Shown here in pieces: positions 16,822 to 25,719 of a stretch of DNA of 64,000 bases (positions are counted from its first letter, which is position 1; each line of letters opens with the position of its first letter). A model generated the notes under the pieces. It was given only the letters and a program-made list of their open reading frames with translations. It searched no databases and was not told the DNA's origin. This DNA comes from Flavobacterium sp. NRK1 (GTDB lineage Bacteria > Bacteroidota > Bacteroidia > Flavobacteriales > Flavobacteriaceae). The translations under genes were made by a program, and so were the position numbers. The stretch is from the NCBI RefSeq assembly GCF_024054175.1, contig NZ_JAMXLA010000001.1, positions 1,420,528 through 1,484,527 of the forward strand, read 5' to 3'.

Positions 16822-18093
16822 ATGTTACAGACAGCTTTTATTAGGGAAAACAGAGAGAAAGTAATACAGGCGCTGGCTAAAAGAAATTTTGATGCCGCCC
16901 CGTTAGTAGATGAAGTGATTGCACTTGATGAGAAAAGAAGACATACTCAGGTGGAGCTAGATACTGTTTTGTCAGAATCCAATAAGCTGTCTAAGGATAT
17001 TGGCGAACTTATGAAAGCTGGGGAAAAAGCGAAAGCCACCCTGCTTAAAGAAAAAACCACCCAGTTTAAAGAAAAGAGCAAGGAACTTGGCGAAACACTA
17101 ACTACAGTTAGCGAAGAACTTTTACAGGCGCTTTATAAACTGCCTAACACCCCTGCTGATATTGTGCCGGAAGGAAAAACGCCCGAAGAAAACGTTGAGG
17201 TATTTCGTGAAGGTGATATTCCTGCATTGTTTGAAGGAGCTTTGCCACACTGGGAACTTGCCAAGAAATATGATATTATAGATTTTGAGCTTGGGGTTAA
17301 AATAACAGGCGCAGGTTTTCCTGTTTATAAGGGCAAAGGTGCAAGACTGCAACGTGCACTTATTACTTACTTTTTAGATAAAAATACAGAAGCAGGTTAT
17401 AAAGAATATCAGGTGCCTCACCTTGTAAACGAGGCTTCAGGTTACGGAACAGGACAATTACCGGATAAAGAAGGACAAATGTATCATGTAGGTGTAGATG
17501 ATCTTTACCTTATACCTACAGCCGAGGTTCCTGTTACAAATCTGTTCAGAGATGTAATTATAGAAGAGAAAGACCTGCCTGTATTATGTACAGGATATAC
17601 ACCATGTTTCCGTAGGGAAGCAGGTTCTTATGGTGCGCATGTTCGCGGACTTAACCGTCTTCACCAGTTTGATAAGGTAGAGATAGTGCGTATAGAGAAA
17701 CCTGAGGACTCTTATCCTGCATTAGATGGTATGGTAGAGCATGTAAAAACATTGCTTAACGAATTAGGATTGCCTTACAGGGTTTTACGACTTTGTGGCG
17801 GCGATATGGGCTTTACATCGGCTCTTACCTACGATTTTGAAGTATTCTCTACAGCGCAGGACCGCTGGCTGGAAATAAGCTCTGTATCTAATTTTGAAAC
17901 ATTTCAGGCAAACAGGCTAAAACTGCGTTTTCGTGATAAAGATGGTAAAAACCATTTGGCACACACGCTTAACGGAAGCTCACTGGCATTGCCGAGGGTG
18001 CTTGCCGGAATACTGGAAAACTACCAGACACCGGAAGGTATTGTAGTGCCTGAAGTTTTAAGGCCATATACAGGCTTTGATATAATAAATTAA
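16822..18093 (+). CDS. serS: Seryl-tRNA synthetase
   Basis: This 423-residue class II aminoacyl-tRNA synthetase charges tRNA-Ser. The N-terminal ~100 residues form the long antiparallel coiled-coil arm that grips the tRNA-Ser variable arm (alternating Lys/Glu, 30-100). The catalytic core holds motif 2 in TPCFRREAGSYG and motif 3 in LNGSSLALPRVLAGILENYQ. Length is normal and no residues appear missing. The gene has its own -7 box and no close partner on the same strand, apart from a weak hairpin after the stop. Confidence 0.97.
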   Translation: MLQTAFIRENREKVIQALAKRNFDAAPLVDEVIALDEKRRHTQVELDTVLSESNKLSKDIGELMKAGEKAKATLLKEKTTQFKEKSKELGETLTTVSEELLQALYKLPNTPADIVPEGKTPEENVEVFREGDIPALFEGALPHWELAKKYDIIDFELGVKITGAGFPVYKGKGARLQRALITYFLDKNTEAGYKEYQVPHLVNEASGYGTGQLPDKEGQMYHVGVDDLYLIPTAEVPVTNLFRDVIIEEKDLPVLCTGYTPCFRREAGSYGAHVRGLNRLHQFDKVEIVRIEKPEDSYPALDGMVEHVKTLLNELGLPYRVLRLCGGDMGFTSALTYDFEVFSTAQDRWLEISSVSNFETFQANRLKLRFRDKDGKNHLAHTLNGSSLALPRVLAGILENYQTPEGIVVPEVLRPYTGFDIIN

Positions 18094-18228
18094 TTAAATT
18101 TGATATAAATGCTTTAATAAGCATTATATTTAAAACGCGGATGATGCGGATTGAGCCTTAGGATTTTTTCCTGATTGTGTGCTAAATCAGTGTCATTTGC
18201 GTTTTTACAATTAAGAAGGTTGCCTATT

Positions 18229-20007
18229 ATGAAAAAGATACTTGCTGTTATAGCTTTTTTCTGTTCGGTCGCGGTGTTTGCGCAAAACGAGCAGCTTGCT
18301 TACAATTATTTTGAAAAAGGGGAGTTTGAAAAAGCACTGGCAACCTATCAGGACCTTGAAAAAAAGCAGCCTAACAATACTTTTTTTATTCAGAAGATAG
18401 TAGCCTGCATGCAGCAATTGCAGCAATATACCGAAGCCGGTAAATATTTAACGGAAAAACTTACCCGTTATAACCAGCCTATGCTATATGTAGAGTTGGG
18501 TTATAATTATCAGTTACAAAAAGATATGGGCAAGGCCGAAAAAAACTATAACCTTGCCATTAAAGCTGTGGCAGATAATCCGTCGTATGCTTATACTGTT
18601 GCCAATACCTTTGAACAGAAAGTGCTGCTGGAATATGCAATTAAGGCTTATGATACTGCAACGGCAATAAATAAAAGCATGAATTTTGATTATCAACTGG
18701 CATTAATACAGGGGCAGCTTGGCAATACAGACCAGATGATAGAAAAACTATTGTCTTATGCTTATAACAATCCGCAATCGCTGCCGGTTGTGCAAAATCA
18801 GCTTTCACGTTTTATGAACGATGAGGTAAGTGATTCGTTTAACGCCTCATTACGTAAAGCCCTTTTAATCAATACCCAAAAGAATCAGGATATTTTCTGG
18901 AATCAGTTTTTAAGCTGGTTTTTTGTACAGCAAAAAGAATATGGTAAGGCTTTTATTCAGGAGAAGGCTATCTTTAAAAGAGATCCTGACCTTTTTATGA
19001 ATATTGTGAGCCTTGCTCATTTTGCAATGGAGGAAAAGGAAGATGATACAGCCCGTGAAATTCTTGATTTTATTCTTAAAAATACAGACGACCCCAATTT
19101 GCAAATGCAGACTCAGTTTGATTTGCTTTCTATGGATATTGCTGCTGCAAAGGAAAAAGAGTATCCGGCAATTAAACAGCGTATAGATGCATTAATTGCA
19201 CAGTATGGCATAACACCCTACTCTTTAGACCTACAGTTGCAAAAAGCCGATTTTGAGGGCTTTTATCTTAACAATACTAAGGCTGCTGCACAAACGCTTG
19301 ATAATGCCCTTAATCTTCAGTTGAACCGCTATCAGGCTGCCGAGGTTAAAATGAAATTATCTGATATTTTGCTGCTGGATGAAAAATTCAATCAGGCAAT
19401 TATTTATTATGCCCAGGTAGAAGAAGATCTTAAAAATGATGCTGTTGGTCATGAGGCAAGCCTTAAAGTGGCTAAGACAAGTTACTTTAAAGGAGATTTT
19501 CAATGGGCAGAAAAACAACTTAAAGTGCTTAAATCATCATCATCACAACTTATAGCTAATGATGCACTTGAACTTTATCTTTTAATAATAGATAATACGG
19601 TAGAAGACAGTACACAGACAGCACTTAAAAAATTTGCCAAAGCCGACTTTAAGCTTTATCAGAACAAAAAAACAGAGGCATTAGAGCAGTTTAAAGATCT
19701 TATTGCTAATGACAATACAAAGAGTATTAAAGATATTGCTTATTTAAGAATTGGTAAGATATATGAAAGCCTTGGACAGTATGATCTTGCATTGCAAAAT
19801 TACCGGCAGATTATAGATAACTATAGTGAAGGTATTTATATAGATGAAGCATTATTTTTTTCAGCAGAGATTTATAATGAAAAATTAAACGATCCTGAAA
19901 AAGCGAAGACGCTATATGAAAAGGTAATTTTTGAACATCAGGACAGTATCTATTTTGTAGAGGCACGCAAGCAGTTTAGGTTATTGCGTGGCGATACCAA
20001 TAGTTAA
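18229..20007 (+). CDS. Exported TPR-repeat protein
   Basis: This 592-residue protein, read from ATG 18229, has a signal peptide (MKKILAVIAFFCSVAVFAQ). An in-frame ATG at 18175 would add 18 residues that spoil it. The rest is alpha-helical tetratricopeptide repeats, for example AYNYFEKGEFEKALATYQDL at the start and YLRIGKIYESLGQYDLAL near the end. TPR proteins of this kind are periplasmic scaffolds that bring partner proteins together. No enzymatic domain is seen. It lies upstream of DUF4286, rsmA and mgtE on the same strand, an order I believe recurs in flavobacteria. Confidence 0.85.
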   Translation: MKKILAVIAFFCSVAVFAQNEQLAYNYFEKGEFEKALATYQDLEKKQPNNTFFIQKIVACMQQLQQYTEAGKYLTEKLTRYNQPMLYVELGYNYQLQKDMGKAEKNYNLAIKAVADNPSYAYTVANTFEQKVLLEYAIKAYDTATAINKSMNFDYQLALIQGQLGNTDQMIEKLLSYAYNNPQSLPVVQNQLSRFMNDEVSDSFNASLRKALLINTQKNQDIFWNQFLSWFFVQQKEYGKAFIQEKAIFKRDPDLFMNIVSLAHFAMEEKEDDTAREILDFILKNTDDPNLQMQTQFDLLSMDIAAAKEKEYPAIKQRIDALIAQYGITPYSLDLQLQKADFEGFYLNNTKAAAQTLDNALNLQLNRYQAAEVKMKLSDILLLDEKFNQAIIYYAQVEEDLKNDAVGHEASLKVAKTSYFKGDFQWAEKQLKVLKSSSSQLIANDALELYLLIIDNTVEDSTQTALKKFAKADFKLYQNKKTEALEQFKDLIANDNTKSIKDIAYLRIGKIYESLGQYDLALQNYRQIIDNYSEGIYIDEALFFSAEIYNEKLNDPEKAKTLYEKVIFEHQDSIYFVEARKQFRLLRGDTNS

Positions 20008-20071
20008 TTGTAACTTTGCATTGGTTATTTATAAAACAACCAAATATCACATCAACAAATAAACTACTATA

Positions 20072-20383
20072 ATGATAATATACAACGTAACTATAAATAT
20101 AGACGATAGCGTACACGATAAATGGCTTTTATGGATGACAGAAAAGCATATACCTGAAGTACTGGCAACAGGCAAATTTGTAAAAGCTACGTTTGTAAAG
20201 GTGCTGGTTGTAGAAGAAATGGGAGGATCTACTTATTCTACGCAGTATTTTGCTGAAAGCCATGAAAAACTGGAATCGTATTATAATGAAGATGCTCCAA
20301 GAATGAGAGAAGAAGGCTTAAAGCTTTTTGGCGACAAAATGCTTGCTTTCAGAACAGAGCTTGAAGTGCTTAAAGAATTTTAA
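20072..20383 (+). CDS. DUF4286 family protein
   Basis: This small 103-residue cytosolic protein begins MIIYNVTINIDDSVHDKWL and includes EKHIPEVLATGKFVKATF and the QYFAESHEKLESYYNED segment. The pattern is that of the DUF4286 family, with a ferredoxin-like alpha/beta fold expected. Its function is unknown. It lies 64 bp after the TPR gene and 48 bp before rsmA. Confidence 0.8.
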   Translation: MIIYNVTINIDDSVHDKWLLWMTEKHIPEVLATGKFVKATFVKVLVVEEMGGSTYSTQYFAESHEKLESYYNEDAPRMREEGLKLFGDKMLAFRTELEVLKEF

Positions 20384-20431
20384 AAGGTTTAAATAACCGC
20401 CCCGGCCTGTTGCTGCGGGCTACTTACTATT

Positions 20432-21211
20432 ATGGATAAAGTTAAAGCCAAAAAACATCTTGGGCAGCATTTTCTTAAAGACGAAGGCATAGCAAAGGAT
20501 ATTGCAGATACACTTACGCTTAACGGGTATAAAAAAGTACTTGAAATAGGTCCCGGTATGGGGGTGCTTACCAAGTATGTGCTTGATAAGCCCTTAGAAA
20601 CTTATGTAATTGAAATTGATACCGAATCGGTAGAATATCTCAATACACATTATCCTAAGCTGCATGGTAAAATAATATCTGAAGATTTTTTAAAATACGA
20701 CATTACTAAAGATTTTGGGCAGGAGCCTTTTGCCATAATCGGTAATTTTCCGTATAATATATCTACCCAAATTGTTTTCAGAACATTAGAGCTCCGTGAC
20801 AGGATCCCTGAATTTTCGGGTATGTTCCAAAAAGAAGTTGCAGAGCGTATCTGCGAGAAAAAAGGCAGTAAAACTTACGGCATACTATCTGTACTGGCTC
20901 AGGCATTTTATGATGCAGAATATCTTTTTACAGTGCCGGAGCATGTATTTAATCCGCCGCCGAAAGTTAAGTCGGGGGTTTTAAGGCTTATCCGTAAAGA
21001 AAATTACCATTTGCCGGTAGATGAGAAGTTGTTTTTTAATGTAGTAAAAACGGCTTTTAACCAGCGCAGAAAAACACTTAGAAACAGTTTAAAATCATAC
21101 AATTTAGCCGATAATTTAAAGGAAGATAGTATCTTTGACCTCCGTCCGGAACAGCTTTCGGTGGAGCAGTTTATAGACCTTACCCAAAAAATAGCGGCGA
21201 ATGGAGTTTAA
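20432..21211 (+). CDS. rsmA: 16S rRNA dimethyladenosine transferase RsmA (KsgA)
   Basis: This 259-residue S-adenosylmethionine-dependent methyltransferase dimethylates the two adjacent adenosines in the 3'-terminal helix of 16S rRNA during 30S assembly. It starts with the family's [11 protein letters not shown] signature. The SAM motif is [14 protein letters not shown] and the catalytic motif IV is GNFPYNIST, a normal variant of NLPY. The C-terminal domain ([12 protein letters not shown]) is complete. The last 11 bases overlap the start of mgtE, so the two are probably translationally coupled. Confidence 0.97.
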   Translation: MDKVKAKKHLGQHFLKDEGIAKDIADTLTLNGYKKVLEIGPGMGVLTKYVLDKPLETYVIEIDTESVEYLNTHYPKLHGKIISEDFLKYDITKDFGQEPFAIIGNFPYNISTQIVFRTLELRDRIPEFSGMFQKEVAERICEKKGSKTYGILSVLAQAFYDAEYLFTVPEHVFNPPPKVKSGVLRLIRKENYHLPVDEKLFFNVVKTAFNQRRKTLRNSLKSYNLADNLKEDSIFDLRPEQLSVEQFIDLTQKIAANGV

Positions 21212-22553
21212 AATCAGCAAAGATTTTATTGCTCAGATTGAGCAGTATATAAGTGAAAACCATGAAGAGCAGTTAATTGCACTGCTTGAAGATATTCACT
21301 ATGCTGATATTGCCGAAATTATGGGCGAGCTGGACAGCAGCGAAGCCAGCTATCTTTTCCAGATTCTTGACAGTGAAAAAACAGCAGAAATACTGCTTGA
21401 GCTTGATGAGGAAGTACGTGAAAAGATATTAAAAGATCTTTCTCCTAAAGAAATTGCAGAAGAGCTTGATGAGCTTAGCACTGATGATGCTGCCGATATT
21501 ATTGCCGAACTTCCGGAAGACAGGAAAGATGAGGTAATACAGGAGCTTCTGGACGCCGATCACGCAAAAGACATTGTTGACCTGCTTCGTTATGACGAAG
21601 ATACAGCAGGTGGACTTATGGGTAAAGAGCTTGTTAAGGTTAATGAAAACTGGAATGTGCTTACCTGTGTAAGAGAAATGCGTATGCAGGCTGAAAATGT
21701 GCAGCGCGTACATTCTATTTACGTGGTAGATGATGAAAATAAGCTTAAAGGCAGGCTGTCATTAAAAGACCTTTTGGTAACCTCTACCAAAACACCTATA
21801 AGCGAAGTATATATACCCAAAGTAGATTTTGTAAAAGTTACCACACCCGATGTTGAGGTAGCGCGCATAATGCAGAAATATGACCTTGAAGCCATACCGG
21901 TTGTAGATGAACTGGGCAGGCTGGTAGGGCGTATTACTATTGATGACATTGTTGACGTTATTAAAGAAGAAGCCGATAAAGATTACCAGTTAGCGGCAGG
22001 TATCTCTCAGGATGTTGAGGCAGATGACAGCATCTGGGTACTTACCAAGGCACGTCTTCCGTGGCTTATACTGGCATTGCTTGGCGGTTTTGTGAGTGTA
22101 AGAGTGCTTGGTATTTTTGAAGGCGCTATGGAACATCATAAAGAGCTATTTTTCTTTACACCGCTTATAGCTGCAATGGCAGGTAATGTAGGTGTGCAGT
22201 CTTCGGCAATTATTGTGCAGGGCCTTGCTAATAACAGCATTAGCGGTTCGTTATGGAGCCGATTGGTAAAAGAGGTGTTGCTTACTTTGCTTAACGGGTC
22301 TATACTGGCTGTAATATTAATATTAGGAAGCCATTTTCTGCTCGATGTTAGTTATGATGTTGGTTTAACAGTAAGTGTGTCGTTAGTTTCGGTTATTGTA
22401 ATAGCATCACTTATAGGTACATTCGTGCCGATACTTCTTAATAAATTTGGAATTGACCCCGCTCTGGCCACAGGGCCTTTTATTACAACAAGTAATGATA
22501 TTTGCGGTATCCTTATTTATTTCTCTATTGCCAAGATCATCTTAGGGTTTTAA
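21201..22553 (+). CDS. mgtE: Magnesium transporter MgtE
   Basis: This 450-residue MgtE channel takes up Mg2+ across the inner membrane. The cytosolic N domain (residues 1-125, Glu/Asp-rich repeats such as [20 protein letters not shown]) and two CBS domains (~130-250, including [15 protein letters not shown] and [19 protein letters not shown]) are the Mg2+-sensing gate. Five C-terminal helices (275-450) form the pore with [14 protein letters not shown]. The protein is complete. It overlaps rsmA by 11 bp. Mg2+ control is likely through the protein itself; no riboswitch fits in the overlap. Confidence 0.96.
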   Translation: MEFKISKDFIAQIEQYISENHEEQLIALLEDIHYADIAEIMGELDSSEASYLFQILDSEKTAEILLELDEEVREKILKDLSPKEIAEELDELSTDDAADIIAELPEDRKDEVIQELLDADHAKDIVDLLRYDEDTAGGLMGKELVKVNENWNVLTCVREMRMQAENVQRVHSIYVVDDENKLKGRLSLKDLLVTSTKTPISEVYIPKVDFVKVTTPDVEVARIMQKYDLEAIPVVDELGRLVGRITIDDIVDVIKEEADKDYQLAAGISQDVEADDSIWVLTKARLPWLILALLGGFVSVRVLGIFEGAMEHHKELFFFTPLIAAMAGNVGVQSSAIIVQGLANNSISGSLWSRLVKEVLLTLLNGSILAVILILGSHFLLDVSYDVGLTVSVSLVSVIVIASLIGTFVPILLNKFGIDPALATGPFITTSNDICGILIYFSIAKIILGF

Positions 22554-22575
22554 GCAAGTTGAATTTTTAAATATA

Positions 22576-22893
22576 TTATTTTACCGGAACTTTTTTTGTT
22601 GTGGCCACTGGCTCACGGTACCAAAAATTAATCTCAATTTCTTTTATTATTTTATCAGTAATATAAAAAGTCACGTTGCCTCTTTCTTCCTCAAGCTTTA
22701 TCTCATAGTAATAATAATTATTTATATTATTTAGCGGAGCACCCCAGTTTTTAAAAAATGTAGAATTCTTATATTTATCCATAAGTACTTCTTCGCGGTC
22801 TCCTATTCCTATACCATCTACGTAAACAGCATAAGTGTCAGGAAATTTATACTCGGTGTTGGTAATTGTAATTTGTCTTATTTTTTTATACAT
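22576..22893 (-). CDS. Small hypothetical protein
   Basis: This 105-residue protein is of unknown function. It begins MYKKIRQITITNTEYKFPD and has charged and aromatic segments (KNSTFFKNWGAPLNNINNYY, YFYITDK-like strands) but no clear signal peptide, membrane helix or known motif. It lies 19 bp downstream of another unknown minus-strand gene (22913-23566), so the pair is probably one transcript. It converges on mgtE with only 22 bp between stops. Confidence 0.55.
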   Translation of the reverse strand: MYKKIRQITITNTEYKFPDTYAVYVDGIGIGDREEVLMDKYKNSTFFKNWGAPLNNINNYYYYEIKLEEERGNVTFYITDKIIKEIEINFWYREPVATTKKVPVK

Positions 22894-22912
22894 ACCAAAA
22901 CCCGACTTAATA

Positions 22913-23566
22913 TTATTCAGCCAAAACTCCTGTTTTTATATTCTGAAGTCCACCTCTGTTATTAAATATAGAATCGGTTGTTACCATTTGAAAAGGAGTA
23001 ATTTTGGTGCCGAAATCTCTGCGGGTCAGGCCATAAACAGGCTTGTTGCCTATAACTATTTTATCGGTTGATATGGAATCCTTTACCCGTGATGCAATTT
23101 CTGAAGTAAAATCCCGGCTATTAAAATCCTGAATATCTTTTGTAAAAGCTGAAATAATACAGTCAGAAGGATCTAAGTATTCTTTTTCTTCTTTAGGAAA
23201 ATATACTGATCTGTTATCACATGAGGTAAAAATGGTGTCTTTATAGCTGTTAATTTCTACCACAAACATATTGGGTATTGTTGTTCGGTTAAGTTCTCCT
23301 TCCGTACAATGATAATCTTCCTGCTCCCATTCTTTAGCGCTTTTTTTTAATTGAATAAGATTGTAAGCGATGGTATCATTATACGATTGCATGGCCTGTA
23401 TATAATATCCTACTCGTCCTTGGTTTTTCATATAAGGCAATAAACTACAGGCTCCTTCATCGTCTTCGTTAACAAGCCGGTAAGCTGTAACTCTGGTAAA
23501 GTTTTTAAATTGCTGTTGTGCATTACAAATACTGCTCAGCAATAGTAAAGTGAGAATGTATTTCAT
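22913..23566 (-). CDS. Exported hypothetical protein
   Basis: This 217-residue protein has an N-terminal signal peptide (MKYILTLLLLSSICNAQ), so it is periplasmic or secreted. Four cysteines occur in the mature part (EGACSLLP, EDYHCTEGE, FTSCDNRS, PSDCIIS) and may form disulfides. No known domain is recognised. It is followed at 19 bp by the 105-residue hypothetical gene and is divergent from the dehydrogenase-VOC fusion gene. Confidence 0.65.
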   Translation of the reverse strand: MKYILTLLLLSSICNAQQQFKNFTRVTAYRLVNEDDEGACSLLPYMKNQGRVGYYIQAMQSYNDTIAYNLIQLKKSAKEWEQEDYHCTEGELNRTTIPNMFVVEINSYKDTIFTSCDNRSVYFPKEEKEYLDPSDCIISAFTKDIQDFNSRDFTSEIASRVKDSISTDKIVIGNKPVYGLTRRDFGTKITPFQMVTTDSIFNNRGGLQNIKTGVLAE

Positions 23567-23678
23567 GGTTGATTTGGTTTTACTCTAAAGTAGTGATTTA
23601 TCTTACAACGTGATCTTTAAATTTTAGTATGCACGTTTATAGCAAATTAAAACTTTACAGTATATGTTGCCCTTTATG

Positions 23679-23686
23679 TAACTTTG
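23679..23686 (+). promoter_or_regulatory. -7 box of the dehydrogenase-VOC gene
   Basis: TAACTTTG matches TAnnTTTG 21 bp before ATG 23708. Because it covers an in-frame upstream ATG (23684), it argues for the later start. Confidence 0.55.
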
Positions 23687-23707
23687 CATAACAACAATTT
23701 TAAAGTA

Positions 23708-25057
23708 ATGAATATAAAAGTTCTTCACATAGACAGTAACAATCCTATACTTTGGAATGAGTTGGAAAAAGCAGGTTTTGAAAATCATGCGGACTACAAA
23801 TCATCTAAAGAAGAAATAGAAACTAAAATTACCCAGTATAATGGTGTGGTTATAAGAAGCCGTTTTGATATTGATAAAAAGTTTCTGGATGCGGCAACTA
23901 ACCTTCAGTTCATAGCGCGTGTAGGTGCTGGGCTTGAAAGTATAGATTGCGATTATGCCGAAAGTAAAGGCATACATTTAATTGCTGCTCCCGAGGGTAA
24001 CCGCAATGCAGTTGGGGAACAGGCTTTAGGAATGCTGCTATCGTTATTTAATAACCTTAACAGAGCCGACAGGCAAATACGTAACGGTCAATGGATTCGC
24101 GAAGGAAACAGGGGGCATGAGCTTGATGGTAAAATAGTAGGTATTATCGGCTATGGTAATATGGGTAAATCGTTCGCAAAAAAACTACGCGGATTTGATG
24201 TAGAGGTATTATGCTATGATATAAAACCTATGGTAGGCGATGTTAATGCAAAACAGGTTTCGCTTGATGAGCTGCAGCAAAAAGCTGATGTATTAAGCCT
24301 TCATACACCGTGGACGCCTGAAACTAATAAAATGGTGAATTCAGTATTTATAAATGGTTTTGCCAAACCTTTCTGGCTTATAAATACCGCAAGGGGCAAA
24401 AGCGTTGTAACGCAGGATCTGTCCGATGCATTAAAATCCGGGAAAGTACTAGGTGCCGCACTTGATGTTCTGGAATACGAAAAATCGTCATTTGAGCATT
24501 TGTTTACCGATGGTGCAATACCGGAAGCTTTTCAATACCTCATGGATTCAGATAATGTATTGCTCTCACCACATATTGCCGGCTGGACATTTGAAAGCCA
24601 TGAAAGGCTTGCACAGGTAATTGCAGATAAAATTAAAGCCGTTTATTTTAATGACAGTGTCAGTAAAGAGGAAGAGATAAGAGTTACAGGTGTGGGAGGA
24701 TTCTTCTTTAGATCGGAAAATCCGGAAGCTTTAAGAGATTGGTATAAAAAACACCTGGGGTTGAATACTGATAATTATGGCTGTACTTTTTGGTGGAAAG
24801 ATAAAAATGGTGACGATGCTTCTACACAATGGTCTCCTTTTGCCGCGGATACTGATTATTTCAATCCGTCACAAAAACAGTTTATGCAAAATTTCAGGGT
24901 GCAGGATCTGGATAGTTTAATTTTAAAATTAAAAGAAGAAGGGGTAACCCTGGTTGGTGAACCTGAAACCTACGATTATGGAAAATTTGGATGGATATTA
25001 GATCCTGAAGGCAATAAAATTGAGCTATGGCAGCCTAATGATAAAGCGTTTTTGTAG
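23708..25057 (+). CDS. D-2-hydroxyacid (phosphoglycerate-like) dehydrogenase fused to a C-terminal VOC domain
   Basis: The protein has 449 residues from ATG 23708. Residues 1 to about 317 are an NAD-dependent D-2-hydroxyacid dehydrogenase closest in look to phosphoglycerate dehydrogenase: VGIIGYGNMGKSF for nucleotide binding, Arg in INTARGKSV, Glu in DVLEYEKSSF and His in SPHIAGW. Residues about 325-445 are a vicinal-oxygen-chelate (glyoxalase-like) domain, from TGVGGFFFRSENPEALRDWY through FMQNFRVQDLDSL to LDPEGNKIELWQP. Each half looks complete, and they are joined in one frame by only a short linker. The enzyme part may make serine-precursor phosphohydroxypyruvate; the VOC role is unknown. 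A -7 box supports the chosen start. Confidence 0.88.
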   Translation: MNIKVLHIDSNNPILWNELEKAGFENHADYKSSKEEIETKITQYNGVVIRSRFDIDKKFLDAATNLQFIARVGAGLESIDCDYAESKGIHLIAAPEGNRNAVGEQALGMLLSLFNNLNRADRQIRNGQWIREGNRGHELDGKIVGIIGYGNMGKSFAKKLRGFDVEVLCYDIKPMVGDVNAKQVSLDELQQKADVLSLHTPWTPETNKMVNSVFINGFAKPFWLINTARGKSVVTQDLSDALKSGKVLGAALDVLEYEKSSFEHLFTDGAIPEAFQYLMDSDNVLLSPHIAGWTFESHERLAQVIADKIKAVYFNDSVSKEEEIRVTGVGGFFFRSENPEALRDWYKKHLGLNTDNYGCTFWWKDKNGDDASTQWSPFAADTDYFNPSQKQFMQNFRVQDLDSLILKLKEEGVTLVGEPETYDYGKFGWILDPEGNKIELWQPNDKAFL

Positions 25058-25188
25058 ATTAAGTTTGTGATAATTTGTTAAATATTTTTGAAGGCAACTA
25101 AGTAAAATTTTTATTTTAGCTGTTCGGTTAAAAAGGAGTAGCCTGAAAATTCTTAAGAGTAGGGACAAATCAACACAAAACATTTATT

Positions 25189-25677
25189 ATGATCAACTGG
25201 TATTTAAAAGTTGTCAGAGACAATTATGCAAATTTTTATGGAAGGGCAAGACGAAGTGAGTATTGGTATTATACACTTTGTGGAACTATTATAAGTTTAC
25301 TGTTAAGAGTAATAGACTATGCTATAGGGCTGGATTTTAATATAATGGGCACTCTTTATTCCCTTGTTGTACTTATTCCCGGATTAGCTGTTACGGTAAG
25401 AAGAATGCATGATATCGGTAAAAGCGGATGGTATGTTGTATATTTTATGATTCCGACGTTTATTGCGGGATTCTGGTTTGGATTTAGTATTGTTAGTGGA
25501 GGTAATTCAGGATTTTCAGGCTGGATTATTATACCGCTGCTCTTATTAATTATACCATCAATATGGATGTTGGTGCTTCTATGCAGAGAAGGTGACTCAG
25601 ACCCTAACGAATATGGTCCGGATCCAAAAAAGCCTTATAGTGAAATTGAAGAAATAGGTACTGTACAAGATGTTTAA
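25189..25677 (+). CDS. DUF805 membrane protein
   Basis: This 162-residue inner-membrane protein of the DUF805 family has the conserved opening NFYGRARRSEYWYY, the central LVVLIPGLAVTVRRMHDIGKSGW motif region, and four hydrophobic segments. The acidic tail EGDSDPNEYGPDPKKPY is typical. The family has no firm function. It stands alone and ends at a strong bidirectional terminator shared with the convergent acyltransferase gene. Confidence 0.88.
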   Translation: MINWYLKVVRDNYANFYGRARRSEYWYYTLCGTIISLLLRVIDYAIGLDFNIMGTLYSLVVLIPGLAVTVRRMHDIGKSGWYVVYFMIPTFIAGFWFGFSIVSGGNSGFSGWIIIPLLLLIIPSIWMLVLLCREGDSDPNEYGPDPKKPYSEIEEIGTVQDV

Positions 25678-25682
25678 TATCT

Positions 25683-25719
25683 AAAAAAAAATCCCACTCA
25701 TTGAGTGGGATTTTTTTTA
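25683..25719. terminator. Bidirectional terminator between convergent genes
   Basis: ATCCCACTCA (25691-25700) pairs with TGAGTGGGAT (25702-25711), flanked by A8 on the left and T8 on the right. It serves both the DUF805 and the acyltransferase gene. Confidence 0.9.

Noticed and set aside
18105..18125. Weak hairpin after serS as a terminator
   Set aside because: The 7-bp AT-rich stem is not followed by a T run, so it is not claimed as a terminator.
22554..22575. Riboswitch or Mg2+ sensor near mgtE
   Set aside because: mgtE overlaps rsmA at its start and only 22 bp follow its stop, so there is no room for a leader element.
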